From assembly GCF_001182895.1 (NCBI RefSeq), contig NZ_LFQR01000005.1:1-64000 (forward strand): a DNA stretch of 64,000 nucleotides, read 5' to 3'. The notes under the pieces are model-generated. The model had not been told where the DNA came from and made no database searches. It saw only the letters and a program-made list of their open reading frames with translations. A program made the position numbers and the translations under genes. Source of the DNA: Frateuria defendens (GTDB lineage Bacteria; Pseudomonadota; Gammaproteobacteria; Xanthomonadales; Rhodanobacteraceae). Positions 10,551 to 19,345 of the stretch are shown piece by piece. Position 1 is the stretch's first letter. Each line of letters starts with the position of its first letter.

Positions 10551-10601
10551 CGCACTTCTCTCCCTAAAGCCGCGCGCTGTCCTCGCGGCGCATGCAAAGA
10601 A

Positions 10602-12302
10602 TCAGAACTGGTAGATCAACTGAATCCCGGTGGCCGGCCGCTTCGACTGCAGCGCGCGCGGCGTATGCAGGGCCCAGCCGGCGAACGCATCCCAACTGAA
10701 TTGCCGATAGCTCCCGCGCAGGCCGACGAAGCCGCCGGCGAGCCAGCGCCGGCCCGGCTGCGTGCTCGGCCCGCCCACGCGGCCGGCATCGACGCCGAGG
10801 TAGGGCGCGATGCCGGCGGCTGCGATCGGCAAGGTGAAGGTGTTGCGCCAGTAGGCGCCGCGCTCGCCGAGCAGGGTCTCCTCGCCGTCGAAGCCGCGCA
10901 CCGTGTAGCGGCCGCCGATCGTCACCAGCTCGGCCGAAGGCAGGTGGTCGGTGGAGCGCTGCGCGTGCAGGCTGCTGTCCCAGGCCACCGGCTGGCGGCC
11001 GACGGCGAACGGCAGGCTCAACGCGAGGTCGAGCGTCTGCAGCCCGTAGCGATTGGTGGGGTAGCCCACGTTCGGGTCGTAGCCGAACCACTGGCTGCCG
11101 AACCACGGCACGCCGCGCTGCACGCCCAGGCGCGCGTCGAGCTGGGCGCGGCCGAAGTACTGCCGGTGCAGCAGCGCCAGCTCCGCGCTGGCGGTGCGCT
11201 GGCGCTGCACGCCCACCTCCACGCCCTGCAGGAAACTGTGCGCGTTGCGGGTGGCGAGATGGAACTCGAGCGCGGTGCGGCTGGTGGTGCCCCGCGCGAT
11301 CACGCGCTGGATGCTGAGATCGCCGGTCTTGGAGGTGCCGGTGGAGCGGAAGCGCTGTATGAAGCCGTCCACCCACTGCCGGTACTTGTAGAACGAGTAG
11401 GAGCCGCTGAAGGTCCACCAGCCCCGCGGCACGCTGTAGCTGAAGTGGTTGCCCTGGGTGCTGCCGCCGTCGTCGTGGGTGCGCAGGGCGCCGTTGAGGC
11501 CGACGGTGAGCTGGTCGTTCCAGCCCAGCGGATCGTCCACCGTCAGGTCGGCGCCGCCCTGGTCGCGGCCGGTGGCGCGCAGGCCGGCGTCGCTGGCGTT
11601 GAGCGCCACGTGCCAGCGGCGCGTGCGGCGCACGGTGAGCACCACGTCGGATTCGCCTGCCTGCTCTCCCGGCGCGATGTCCATGCTCACGTCCTGCGAG
11701 GACAGGCGCTTGAACTGCTCCAGCCCCTGCTCGAGCGCGCGCAGGTTGAGCAGGTCGCCCTCGCCGATGGGGAAGGCGGTATGCCAGTCCGAAGCCGGCG
11801 AGCCTTCCGCGAAGCGGATGCGGCGGATCACGCCCGGCACCAGCAGCAGGTGCAACTGGCCCTTGGCGATGTCCTGCGCGGGGATGCCCACGCGGGTGGT
11901 GATGTAGCCGCGGGCGAGGATCAGGCTGGCCACGCGCTTCTGCAGCAGCGCCAGCCCGGCGCGGCCCACGCACTGGCCGCGGTAGCGGTCGAGGTAGCGC
12001 TGCACCCAGCCGAAGTCCTCCGCCCGCTCGCCTTCCAGGCGCAGCGTGTGCAGCGCGAAGCACGGGGTTTCCTTGGGCAGGGCGCCGTCGGCGGGCTCGG
12101 CGGCCACCTGCGGCAGCGCCTGGAACGGCGCGTTCTGCTGCGTCTCGATGCGCTGGTCCAGCCGCTGCGCGCGGCGCAGCTGCTCTTGCCGGTCCAGCGC
12201 GCTCTGCGCCGCCGCGCCCTGCACGGCAAGCGCCGCCAGCAAGGCGAAACACAGACCTCCCCGTACGCGCCTCCCCAGCGCGCGTCCTGCATCCATCGGC
12301 AC
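10602..12302 (-). CDS. TpsB/FhaC/ShlB-family outer membrane transporter
   Basis: Omp85-superfamily pore that recognises the TPS domain of its partner and secretes it across the outer membrane. The 566-residue length is normal for the family. A signal peptide (about residues 1-32, ending AAAQ) is followed by a Gln/Arg-rich linker, POTRA domains (about 80-230, including RGYITTRVGI at 131-140), and a 16-strand barrel. The conserved VRGF tetrad of the inward-folded loop L6 is at 468-471, and the protein ends in YQF with a terminal aromatic residue as barrel proteins do. The gene precedes the exoprotein gene by 51 bp on the same strand and in the same reading frame, the classical TPS operon order. 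MPMDAG at the start allows either of two ATGs. Confidence 0.95.
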   Translation of the reverse strand: MPMDAGRALGRRVRGGLCFALLAALAVQGAAAQSALDRQEQLRRAQRLDQRIETQQNAPFQALPQVAAEPADGALPKETPCFALHTLRLEGERAEDFGWVQRYLDRYRGQCVGRAGLALLQKRVASLILARGYITTRVGIPAQDIAKGQLHLLLVPGVIRRIRFAEGSPASDWHTAFPIGEGDLLNLRALEQGLEQFKRLSSQDVSMDIAPGEQAGESDVVLTVRRTRRWHVALNASDAGLRATGRDQGGADLTVDDPLGWNDQLTVGLNGALRTHDDGGSTQGNHFSYSVPRGWWTFSGSYSFYKYRQWVDGFIQRFRSTGTSKTGDLSIQRVIARGTTSRTALEFHLATRNAHSFLQGVEVGVQRQRTASAELALLHRQYFGRAQLDARLGVQRGVPWFGSQWFGYDPNVGYPTNRYGLQTLDLALSLPFAVGRQPVAWDSSLHAQRSTDHLPSAELVTIGGRYTVRGFDGEETLLGERGAYWRNTFTLPIAAAGIAPYLGVDAGRVGGPSTQPGRRWLAGGFVGLRGSYRQFSWDAFAGWALHTPRALQSKRPATGIQLIYQF

Positions 12303-12415
12303 ACCCCTGTGACTCGGCAGGCCTGTATCGGCAGGCCCGCCGGCAACTTTAGCGACGACCCGCCGCGCCGTCCGGCAGCCACCGGACAGCCCTGCATCCT
12401 TCTCGAAGAGCCCCC

Positions 12416-12421
12416 ATTATG
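12416..12421 (-). promoter_or_regulatory. Candidate -10 box of the tpsB-tpsA operon
   Basis: Read on the minus strand this is CATAAT, five of six to the sigma-70 -10 consensus, about 115 bp before the tpsB start. No good -35 is seen. The roughly 105-nt leader would be untranslated. Confidence 0.35.
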
Positions 12422-12525
12422 CCGGGCCGGCTCCCGGTCACGCGCGTAGGCCTGCGCCCAAAGAGCACTAGGCGATCCCCTACAAACACGGCAAGAAATT
12501 GCGAGGCGCCGTGTTCCGGTGGGCC

Positions 12526-12555
12526 GCCCGGGCCGGCTGCGCGGCCGGCCCGGGC
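12526..12555 (-). terminator. Strong GC hairpin downstream of the cytochrome gene
   Basis: Perfect 12-bp inverted repeat GCCCGGGCCGGC with a 6-nt loop, starting 8 bp past the stop codon of the triheme cytochrome gene. There is no T-run, so it may stabilise the 3' end or assist Rho rather than act as a classical intrinsic terminator. Confidence 0.5.
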
Positions 12556-12562
12556 ACCACGA

Positions 12563-13960
12563 TCAATGCGGCGACGCTTCCGCCTTCGCCGCCGCACCGC
12601 CGAAGCCCGGCCCCAGGTCGGTGCCGGTGGTGGCGCGGTTGTCGTCGCGGCGGAGCCTGGCGACCTCCGCGGCGCTCACCGGGGCGGCCTGGTTGCCCCA
12701 GCTGCCGCGGATGAAGGTCACCACGTCGGCCACCTGCTGGTCGCTCAGGCGCCAGCCGAACGGCGGCATGGTGATCGGCGAGGGCGCGGCGTGCAGGCCC
12801 GGCAGGGTGTTGCCGTTGAGCACGATGCTGATCAGCGAAGTGGGGTCGGCCGCCTGCACCACGGTGTTGCCGGCCAGGGCCGGGAAGAAGCGCGTGTAGC
12901 CCTTGCCGTCGGTGCGGTGGCAGGCGGCGCAGCTGTCCACGTAGAGGCCGGCGCCGCGGGCGCTGTCGTCGCCCTTCCACAGCGCCTGCGCGGCCTGCGT
13001 GTCGGGCTGGAACGGCGCCTGCTGCGAGTCCACCGGCGGCAGGCTCTTGAGATAGTGGGCGATGGCGGCGAGGTCGTCGTCGCCGAGGTATTGCAGGCTG
13101 TGCTGCACCACCTCGGTCATGCCGCCGAAGGCCGCGGTGCGGTCGGTGCGGCCGGTCTTGAGGAACTGCACCAGCTCCGCCTCGCTCCAGCCGCCCAGGC
13201 CGTCGCGCGCGTCGCCGCGCAGGTTCTTGGCCACCCAGCCTTCCAGCGGCGCGCCGCCGGCGAGGAAGGCGGCGTCGGTGCCGGCGAGGCCCTTCTCCTG
13301 CATCCCCAGGCCGCGCGGCGAGTGGCAGGCGCCGCAGTGGCCGAGGCCCTCGACGAGGTAGGCGCCGCGGGCGACCACGGCCTCCTGCGCGGTGGCGCCG
13401 GCCGGCGGCGCGGCCGCGTCCGGGCCGACCACCGCCGGGCCGAACAGCTTGCGCCACAGCGCCAGCGGCCAGCGCATGGACATCGGCCAGGGGATGTCCA
13501 CCGGCTTGTTGGCCTCGGCCACCGGCTGCACGCCGTGCATGAAGTAGGCGTAGAGCGCGCGCAGGTCGGCGTCGGTGACGCGGGCGTAGTTGGGGTACGG
13601 CATCGCCGGGTAGAGCGAGTGGTCGTCTTTGGCGATGCCGTGGCGCACGGCGCGGTCGAAGTCGTCCAGCGTGTAGGCGCCGATGCCGTGCTCGCGGTCG
13701 GGCGTGATGTTGGTGGAGTAGACGGTGCCCACCGGGGTCTGCATCGGCAGGCCGCCGGCGAAGGGCTGGCCGCCGGGCGCGGTGTGGCAGGCGATGCAGT
13801 CGCCCGCGCGGGCGGCGTAGCGACCGGCCTCCACCACGGCGGGCGAGGCGGTGTCGCCGGCGGCGACGGCGCGCGTGTGCGTGGGCCAGAGGGCCACGGC
13901 GAGCACCACGGCGAAGGCCGCCAGGGCGACCAGGACGAGGGTTGCGATCAGACGTTTCAT
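12563..13960 (-). CDS. Triheme cytochrome c subunit of a membrane FAD dehydrogenase
   Basis: Electron-transfer subunit that accepts electrons from the FAD subunit encoded directly upstream and passes them to ubiquinone or a terminal oxidase at the periplasmic face. 465 residues. An N-terminal hydrophobic signal/anchor (about 5-25) precedes three CxxCH heme c sites: CIACH at 55-59, CGACH at 209-213 and CAACH at 344-348, each in its own cytochrome domain. This is the layout of gluconate 2-dehydrogenase and alcohol dehydrogenase cytochrome subunits. The GAGGGAG ribosome site is well placed. Only 10 bp separate it from the GMC gene, so the two are co-translated. The substrate of the complex cannot be read from this subunit. 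Confidence 0.93.
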   Translation of the reverse strand: MKRLIATLVLVALAAFAVVLAVALWPTHTRAVAAGDTASPAVVEAGRYAARAGDCIACHTAPGGQPFAGGLPMQTPVGTVYSTNITPDREHGIGAYTLDDFDRAVRHGIAKDDHSLYPAMPYPNYARVTDADLRALYAYFMHGVQPVAEANKPVDIPWPMSMRWPLALWRKLFGPAVVGPDAAAPPAGATAQEAVVARGAYLVEGLGHCGACHSPRGLGMQEKGLAGTDAAFLAGGAPLEGWVAKNLRGDARDGLGGWSEAELVQFLKTGRTDRTAAFGGMTEVVQHSLQYLGDDDLAAIAHYLKSLPPVDSQQAPFQPDTQAAQALWKGDDSARGAGLYVDSCAACHRTDGKGYTRFFPALAGNTVVQAADPTSLISIVLNGNTLPGLHAAPSPITMPPFGWRLSDQQVADVVTFIRGSWGNQAAPVSAAEVARLRRDDNRATTGTDLGPGFGGAAAKAEASPH

Positions 13961-13970
13961 GCGCGCTCCC

Positions 13971-15758
13971 TCACGCCTGCACCAGCGCGCCGGGGTGCTT
14001 GAGGTACTGCTCGCGGATCGCCTTGGCGGACCAGTAGGCGAGCGCGGCGACCAGGCCGGTGGGGTTGTAGCCCAGGCCCTGCGGGAAGGCCGAGGCGCCG
14101 AGCACGAACACGTTGGGCACGTCCCAGCTCTGCAGGTAGCGGTTGATCGCGCTGGTGGACGGGTCGGTGCCCATGATGGCGCCGCCGTTGAGGTGCGTGG
14201 TCTGGTAGCTGGAGAGGTCGAAGTGCGAGCCGAAGTCCTTGGCGTACACGCCGATGGCCTTGGGGTTCATCGCCTCGGCGATCTTGCGCATCTTGTCCAC
14301 CATGAAGCGGCTCATCTTGATGTCGTTCTCCTTCCAGTCGAAGGTCATGCGCAGGAGCGGCATGCCGAACGCATCCTTGTAGTTCGGGTCGAGGTCGAGG
14401 TAGTTGTCGCGGTAGGACTGGTGCGCGCCGTGCATGTCCATCGACAGGTGGTGGGTGTAGTAGTCGGCCGCGGCGGCCTTCCACGCGCTGCCCCAGGCGG
14501 GCGTGCCGGGCGGCACGGCGAGGCCGCTGATCGGCTTGGTGCCGGCCTGGTTCACCCACATCGGCGAGCCGCCCACGAAGCCCGCCGGGCCGTGGTCGAA
14601 GTTGTCGCCGTTGAAGTCGTCGATGGCCACGCCGTTGCCGCCGGCGCCGATGAACGGGTTGGTGTGGTGCTGGTCCTTGCCGAAGAAGGCCTTGATGGTG
14701 GCCAGGTTCTGGTAGGCGAAGTTCTTGCCCACCGTGCCCTTGCCGCTGACTGGGTCGTAGGGCTTGCCGATGCCCGACAGCAGCAGCAGGCGCACGTTGT
14801 TGAACTGGAACGCGCCGAGGATCACCAGCTCCGCCGGCTGCACCACCTCCTGCCCCTGCGCGTCGACGTAGGTGACGCCGGTGGCGCGCTTGCCGTCGCT
14901 GGCGAGGTTGACCTTGAGCACGTGGGCGTTGGCGCGCAGCTCGAACTTCGGCTCCTGGCGCAGCGCCGGCAGCACGTTCACGTTGGGCGAGGCCTTGGAG
15001 TACATGTAGCAGGCGTAGCCGCTGCAGAAGCCGCAGAAGTTGCACGGCCCCATCTGGCAGCCGTAGGGGTTGGTGTAGGGGCCGGAGGTGTTGGCCGAGG
15101 GCATGTTGTAGGGGTGGTAGCCCACCGCCTCGGCGGCCTTGCCGAACAGCGTGCCGGAGACGCTGTTCTTCTGCGCCTCGAGCGGGAAGTCGTCGGAGCG
15201 GTCGGCCGCGAACGGGTTGCCGCCCTTGCCCTCGCCCACCACCTTGCCCTTGATGCTCCAGGCGGTGCCGGAGGTGCCGAACACCTTCTCGGCGAAGTCG
15301 AAGTGCGGCTCCAGCTCCTCGTAGCTCACGCCGAAGTCCTGGATGGTCATGCCCTCGGGGATGAACTTCTTGCCGTAGCGCTCCTCGTAGTGGCTGCGCA
15401 GGCGTAGCTCCACCGGGTCCACGCGGAAGTGCACGCCCGACCAGTGCAGGCCCGCGCCGCCCACGCCGGTGCCGGGCAGGAAGGCGGCGAGCTGGCGCAT
15501 CGGCAGCGCGCCGTCGGCGGTGGTGTTGCGCACGGTGACCGTCTCGCGCGAGACGTCCATGAAGAGCTTCTTGCGGATGTTGTAGGTGAGCTCGTCGATC
15601 GTCTGCGGGTAGGAGCCGTCGGGGTAGGTGTCGCGCATCGGGCCGCGCTCGAGCGCCACCACGTTGAGGCCGGCCTCGGTGAGCTCCTTGGCCATGATGG
15701 CGCCGGTCCAGCCGAAACCCACGATCACGGCGTCCACTTTCTTCATCGTCTTCGCCAT
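13971..15758 (-). CDS. GMC-family FAD dehydrogenase catalytic subunit (gluconate 2-dehydrogenase-like)
   Basis: Flavoprotein oxidising a sugar, sugar acid or polyol in the periplasm. 595 residues. The FAD-binding GFGWTG motif is at 14-19 after strand VDAVIV, followed by the ALERG acidic end. The C-terminal GMC_oxred_C region contains a HLNGG motif and SAFPQGLGYNPT near the flavin. A cysteine-dense segment at 234-250 (C234, C239, C242, C245, C250) resembles the Fe-S binding stretch of bacterial FAD-glucose and fructose dehydrogenases. No signal peptide is present, which fits co-export with the Tat-targeted small subunit encoded 4 bp upstream. The genes on both sides make this a three-subunit complex. 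Gluconate is the best guess for the substrate because a GntR-like repressor is in the same gene train. Confidence 0.9.
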   Translation of the reverse strand: MAKTMKKVDAVIVGFGWTGAIMAKELTEAGLNVVALERGPMRDTYPDGSYPQTIDELTYNIRKKLFMDVSRETVTVRNTTADGALPMRQLAAFLPGTGVGGAGLHWSGVHFRVDPVELRLRSHYEERYGKKFIPEGMTIQDFGVSYEELEPHFDFAEKVFGTSGTAWSIKGKVVGEGKGGNPFAADRSDDFPLEAQKNSVSGTLFGKAAEAVGYHPYNMPSANTSGPYTNPYGCQMGPCNFCGFCSGYACYMYSKASPNVNVLPALRQEPKFELRANAHVLKVNLASDGKRATGVTYVDAQGQEVVQPAELVILGAFQFNNVRLLLLSGIGKPYDPVSGKGTVGKNFAYQNLATIKAFFGKDQHHTNPFIGAGGNGVAIDDFNGDNFDHGPAGFVGGSPMWVNQAGTKPISGLAVPPGTPAWGSAWKAAAADYYTHHLSMDMHGAHQSYRDNYLDLDPNYKDAFGMPLLRMTFDWKENDIKMSRFMVDKMRKIAEAMNPKAIGVYAKDFGSHFDLSSYQTTHLNGGAIMGTDPSTSAINRYLQSWDVPNVFVLGASAFPQGLGYNPTGLVAALAYWSAKAIREQYLKHPGALVQA

Positions 15759-15762
15759 GGTC

Positions 15763-16479
15763 TTAGGCCCTCTCGCCGCGGATGGACACGGGCGGGAACG
15801 GGTAGCGCTCGTCGCGCTCCACCCAGTCCATGAAGTCGGCGCGGGCGCCGGGGAAGCCGATCAGGGTCCAGCCCACCATGCCCTGGTTGCCGCCGTGCAC
15901 CGGGTCGCAGAAGAAACCCTCGCGGGTGTTGCCGAGCAGCAGCGCGAAGAAGACCTTCGACGGCACGCCCTCGAACTGCGCCTCGCCCTGCTCGAACTGC
16001 GCGAGCAGCGCGTCCTGGGTGGCCGCGTCCAGGGTGGCGAAGGGCTTGCCGTGCTGCTTGCGGCTCCACGCCTCCGCGTCGCGGATGCCCAGGCGGTAGA
16101 TCTCGCGCGGCGCCAGGCGCAGCTGGTAGCCCATGGTCTTGGGCGCGTCGGGGTTGAAGGGGCCGTGCATGTACCACTGGCTGCCGCTGGCATAGGGCGT
16201 GGCCATCTGGCGGTCGATGTACTCCGGCACGCCGGCCTCCAGCGCGCCGGGGCCGCGCTCGTCGGCGGGGATCAGCCGCGCCACGCCGGCGCGCAGGAAG
16301 GCCCACTCCTCGGGCGTGAAGAAGGTCGGCTGGTAGTCGCGGGCGGCCGCGGCGCCGTGGCCGGGCGCGGCCGCGGCCGCGCCGCTCGCGGCCTGGCCGG
16401 CCAGCGCCGCGGCGGGGATCAGCGTGAGCGACTTGCGCAGGAAGTCGCGTCGCGCGGGAGAGGTATCGTCGGGGGACAT
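15763..16479 (-). CDS. Gluconate 2-dehydrogenase subunit 3-family protein with Tat signal
   Basis: Small (gamma) subunit that escorts the FAD subunit across the inner membrane by the Tat pathway and stabilises it. 238 residues from the ATG at 16479, preceded by AGGTG. The open frame extends farther upstream, but the twin-arginine signal RRDFLRKS at residues 10-17 followed by a hydrophobic Ala-rich stretch fixes the N-terminus here. The mature part begins near the [10 protein letters not shown] segment typical of the family. It is the first gene of the small subunit-FAD subunit-cytochrome set and lies 4 bp from the FAD subunit gene. Confidence 0.88.
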   Translation of the reverse strand: MSPDDTSPARRDFLRKSLTLIPAAALAGQAASGAAAAAPGHGAAAARDYQPTFFTPEEWAFLRAGVARLIPADERGPGALEAGVPEYIDRQMATPYASGSQWYMHGPFNPDAPKTMGYQLRLAPREIYRLGIRDAEAWSRKQHGKPFATLDAATQDALLAQFEQGEAQFEGVPSKVFFALLLGNTREGFFCDPVHGGNQGMVGWTLIGFPGARADFMDWVERDERYPFPPVSIRGERA

Positions 16480-16547
16480 CGGGGCACCTAGTCGGAAAAA
16501 GCTTTGGTATCTGCATTCGGCGGCATCCTGCCGCCCGGGTATGTCAT

Positions 16548-16562
16548 CCGTGCAAGGCACGG
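16548..16562. repeat. Short perfect inverted repeat upstream of the dehydrogenase genes
   Basis: CCGTGC-AAG-GCACGG lies about 70 bp before the small-subunit gene in a 191-bp gap. It could be an operator or a small hairpin. Nothing else in the gap stands out. Confidence 0.3.
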
Positions 16563-16670
16563 TGGCGCAGGGTGGCGCCGGAGGCGGCGCGGGCCCGCGC
16601 CGGAGCGCAGTGGGCGACATGCTACCGGACCTCGTCCGGCGCGGCGGCCGCACCACCGCCGCGCACGCCG

Positions 16671-18017
16671 TCATGGCGCGATCGGGCCGGCGACCTGCCG
16701 GCCACGTTGCCACACCGCCTCGATGCGGTCGAGATCGGCGATGGCGTGCGACGGGTCGCCGTCCACCACCAGCAGGTCGGCACGCTTGCCCGGCGCGAGG
16801 GTGCCGCGGTCGTCGAGCTTGAGCAGCGCGGCGGCGTCGCGGGTGGCCAGCGAGATGGCCTGCAGCGGGGTCAGCCCGGCCTCGGTGATGAGGTGCAGCT
16901 CGCGGTGCTCGGCAAAGCCGGGCAGGCGCAGCGGGGTGGCGCCGGAGTCGGTGCCGAAGCCGATCTTGACGCCCGCGTCGTAGAGGCGCTTCAAGTTGGC
17001 CTGGTTGGTCTTCACCGAGGCCTGGTTCACCGCCAGCGCCTTCGGGTCCAGCACCTTGGCGCGCCAGGCGGGGTCGGCGAACTGCGCCGCCAGCGCCGGC
17101 TGCACGGCCTGGCGGAAGAAGGCCGTCTGCATCCATGCCGGCTGCTGGGCGTAGATGTAGAAGGATTCGTCCAGGCCCAGCGTGGGGATGTACCAGGTGC
17201 CGTGCGCCTTGAGCGCGTCGACGAAAGCCTGGTCCACCGGCTCGTCGCGCACGCCGTGGGCGATCACGTCGGCGCCGTCGGCCACCAGCTGCTTGGCGTC
17301 GGCGAGGTAGTAGACGTGGGCGGCCACGCGCAGACCCTTCTTGTGCGCCTCGTCGAGGGCGGCGCGGTAGACCTCGGGCGACATCTTGGCCGGCACGCTG
17401 TGGTGGAAGTCATCCACCCACACCTTGACGAAGCTGGGGTGGCGCGTGGCCGTCTCGTCCACTGCGGCGCGCGCCTGCTCGGGCGTGCTCGGGCGGTAGA
17501 GCTGGTCGGCGGCCACGTTCATCGGCGGCGCGCCGGCGGGCACGCCGATGCCGCGGTCGGCGCCGAAGATGTCCGCGCCCGGCAAGGTGCCCGCGTGCGC
17601 CTCGCGCTGGAGCGTGTAGAACAGCGGCCCGTTCAGGCCCAGCGAGGTCACCGTGGTGACGCCGTAGCGCTGCCACTGGCGCAGCTCGCGCACGATGTTG
17701 GCGCGGTTGTAGTTCTGCGGGCCGGCGCCGGTGCCGTCGGTGATGCCTAAGTGTGAATGGTCGGAGATCAGGCCGGGCAGCACGCTCTTGCCGGCGAGGT
17801 CGATCAGCTTGGCCTTGGCCGGCAGCTTGACGCTGGCGTCGGCGCCCACCGCGGCGATGCGGCCGTTCTCGATCAGCACGGTGGCGTTCTCCAGCGGCGC
17901 GCCGCCGTTGCCGTCGATCACGCGGGCGTGGCGCAGCGCCACCGTCTGGGCCGGCGCGGCCTGGGCGAGCGCGAGCCCGGCAAGGGCCAGCAGCGGGGCG
18001 TAGCGTTTCATCGACAT
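16671..18017 (-). CDS. Exported amidohydrolase-family protein
   Basis: Metal-dependent hydrolase of the amidohydrolase superfamily (imidazolonepropionase/dipeptidase-like subgroup), predicted periplasmic. 448 residues. The start [10 protein letters not shown] at 18017 is set by GGAG 6 nt upstream and by a signal peptide ending near APAQ. Seen in order: composite N-terminal beta domain with IDGNGG, metal site DHSH in [27 protein letters not shown] and FGTDSG, each matching a metal or catalytic position of the barrel. The C-terminus has the typical [18 protein letters not shown]. The substrate is unknown. It may cleave a lactam, ester or amide in the pathway encoded around it. The 122-bp and 191-bp gaps on its two sides could mark separate transcripts. 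Confidence 0.85.
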   Translation of the reverse strand: MSMKRYAPLLALAGLALAQAAPAQTVALRHARVIDGNGGAPLENATVLIENGRIAAVGADASVKLPAKAKLIDLAGKSVLPGLISDHSHLGITDGTGAGPQNYNRANIVRELRQWQRYGVTTVTSLGLNGPLFYTLQREAHAGTLPGADIFGADRGIGVPAGAPPMNVAADQLYRPSTPEQARAAVDETATRHPSFVKVWVDDFHHSVPAKMSPEVYRAALDEAHKKGLRVAAHVYYLADAKQLVADGADVIAHGVRDEPVDQAFVDALKAHGTWYIPTLGLDESFYIYAQQPAWMQTAFFRQAVQPALAAQFADPAWRAKVLDPKALAVNQASVKTNQANLKRLYDAGVKIGFGTDSGATPLRLPGFAEHRELHLITEAGLTPLQAISLATRDAAALLKLDDRGTLAPGKRADLLVVDGDPSHAIADLDRIEAVWQRGRQVAGPIAP

Positions 18018-18139
18018 GGTGTTCTCCTTCGTAAGGATGGTGACGGGCGGGTGGCGCGCCGCATCGTGCAATGGCAAACGGCCGGCGTCGCGGCGGTCGG
18101 CGCTGGTGGTTGCCCGCGACGGCCGCCGCATGCCGTGTC

Positions 18140-19345
18140 TCAGGCCCGCTCGCCGGCGAGCGCGGTGCGCCGCGCGGCGCCGGCCGAGACGGCGAAGATC
18201 GCCAGCCCGCCCGCGGCCAGCAGCGCACCCACCCAGCCGGTGGCGGCCCAGCCCAGGCCCGCGCTCACCGCCAGGCCGCCCAGCCAGGCGCCGAGCGCGT
18301 TGGCGACGTTGAAGGCGGAATGGTTGAGCGCGGCGGCCAGGGTCTGGGCGTCCTCCGCCACGTCCATCAGGCGGATCTGCAGCGCCGGCACCAGCGCCAT
18401 GCCGGTGCCGATCAGCAGCACGCCGGGCAGCGCCAGCCACCGGTGCGGCGCGGCGGCCACGAAGGCCAGCGAGACCAGCACGCTCCACAGCAGTAGGCCG
18501 CCGATGGCGGGCATCAACGCGCGGTCGGCCAGCCACGAGCCGCCCAGGTTGCCCAGGATCATGCCGGCGCCGAACACCGCCAGCACCGCCGGCATCCAGC
18601 GCTCCGGCAGACCGGCGACCTCGGTCATGGTGGGCGTGATGTAGCTGAACACGCTGAACACGCCGCCGAAGCCCACCGCGCCCACCGCCAGCGTCAGCAG
18701 CACCTGCGGCCGGCGCAGCGCGCCCAGTTCGCTGACCGGACTGGCCTTGGCGTTGCCCGGCTGGAACGGTACCCACAGCGCCACCAGCAGGCAGGTCAGG
18801 GCGCCGAGCGCCGCCACCAGGGCGAACGCCGCGCGCCAGCCCAGCCACTGCCCCAGCCCGTCGGCCAGCGGCACGCCGGCCAGGGTGGCGCCGGTGAGGC
18901 CGAGCATCATGCGGCCCACCGCGCGCCCGCGCTCCTTGGGCGGCACCAGCGAGGCCACCACCAGCGAGGCCACGCCGAAGTAGGCCCCGTGCGGCAAGGC
19001 GGTGACGAAACGAAAGGCCGCCAGCGACAGGAAGCCGGGCGCCAGCGCACTGGCGACGTTGCCCAGCGCGAAGCAGGCCATCAGCGCCAGCAGCAGGCGC
19101 CGGCGCGGCCAGCGCGCGGCCAGCACCGCGATCAGCGGCGCGCCGATCACCACGCCCAGCGCGTAGGCGCTGATCACGTGGCCGGCCTCGGGCACCGACA
19201 CGTGCAGCTGCTGTGCCATCTGCGGCAGCAGGCCCATGGTCACGAACTCGCCGGTGCCGATGCCGAAGCCCCCGACGCCCAGCGCCAGCTCGGCCCAGCC
19301 GGCGCCGTGCGCGCCGGTCTTCGCAGGTGGCGTGCCCATGCTCAT
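18140..19345 (-). CDS. MFS transporter, DHA1/YdhP-AraJ-like efflux family
   Basis: Twelve-helix inner-membrane transporter of the drug/sugar efflux branch. 401 residues. The first helix carries the subgroup signature GTGEFVTMGLLPQMA. The motif-A-like loop AARWPRRRLL lies between helices 2 and 3, and another conserved loop (PPKERGRAVG) between helices 4 and 5. The ATG at 19345 overlaps the stop of the aldo-keto reductase gene as ATGA, so the two are translationally coupled. A second ATG at 19339 is possible. The partnership with a reductase suggests import or export of its substrate or product; the direction cannot be told from sequence. Confidence 0.85.
   Translation of the reverse strand: MSMGTPPAKTGAHGAGWAELALGVGGFGIGTGEFVTMGLLPQMAQQLHVSVPEAGHVISAYALGVVIGAPLIAVLAARWPRRRLLLALMACFALGNVASALAPGFLSLAAFRFVTALPHGAYFGVASLVVASLVPPKERGRAVGRMMLGLTGATLAGVPLADGLGQWLGWRAAFALVAALGALTCLLVALWVPFQPGNAKASPVSELGALRRPQVLLTLAVGAVGFGGVFSVFSYITPTMTEVAGLPERWMPAVLAVFGAGMILGNLGGSWLADRALMPAIGGLLLWSVLVSLAFVAAAPHRWLALPGVLLIGTGMALVPALQIRLMDVAEDAQTLAAALNHSAFNVANALGAWLGGLAVSAGLGWAATGWVGALLAAGGLAIFAVSAGAARRTALAGERA

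Noticed and set aside
1911-12449. Plus-strand open frame of 3512 codons
   Set aside because: It is exactly in codon register antisense to the exoprotein and TpsB, has low-complexity Ala/Arg/Gln/Val composition, and its openness is explained by codon bias of the sense genes.
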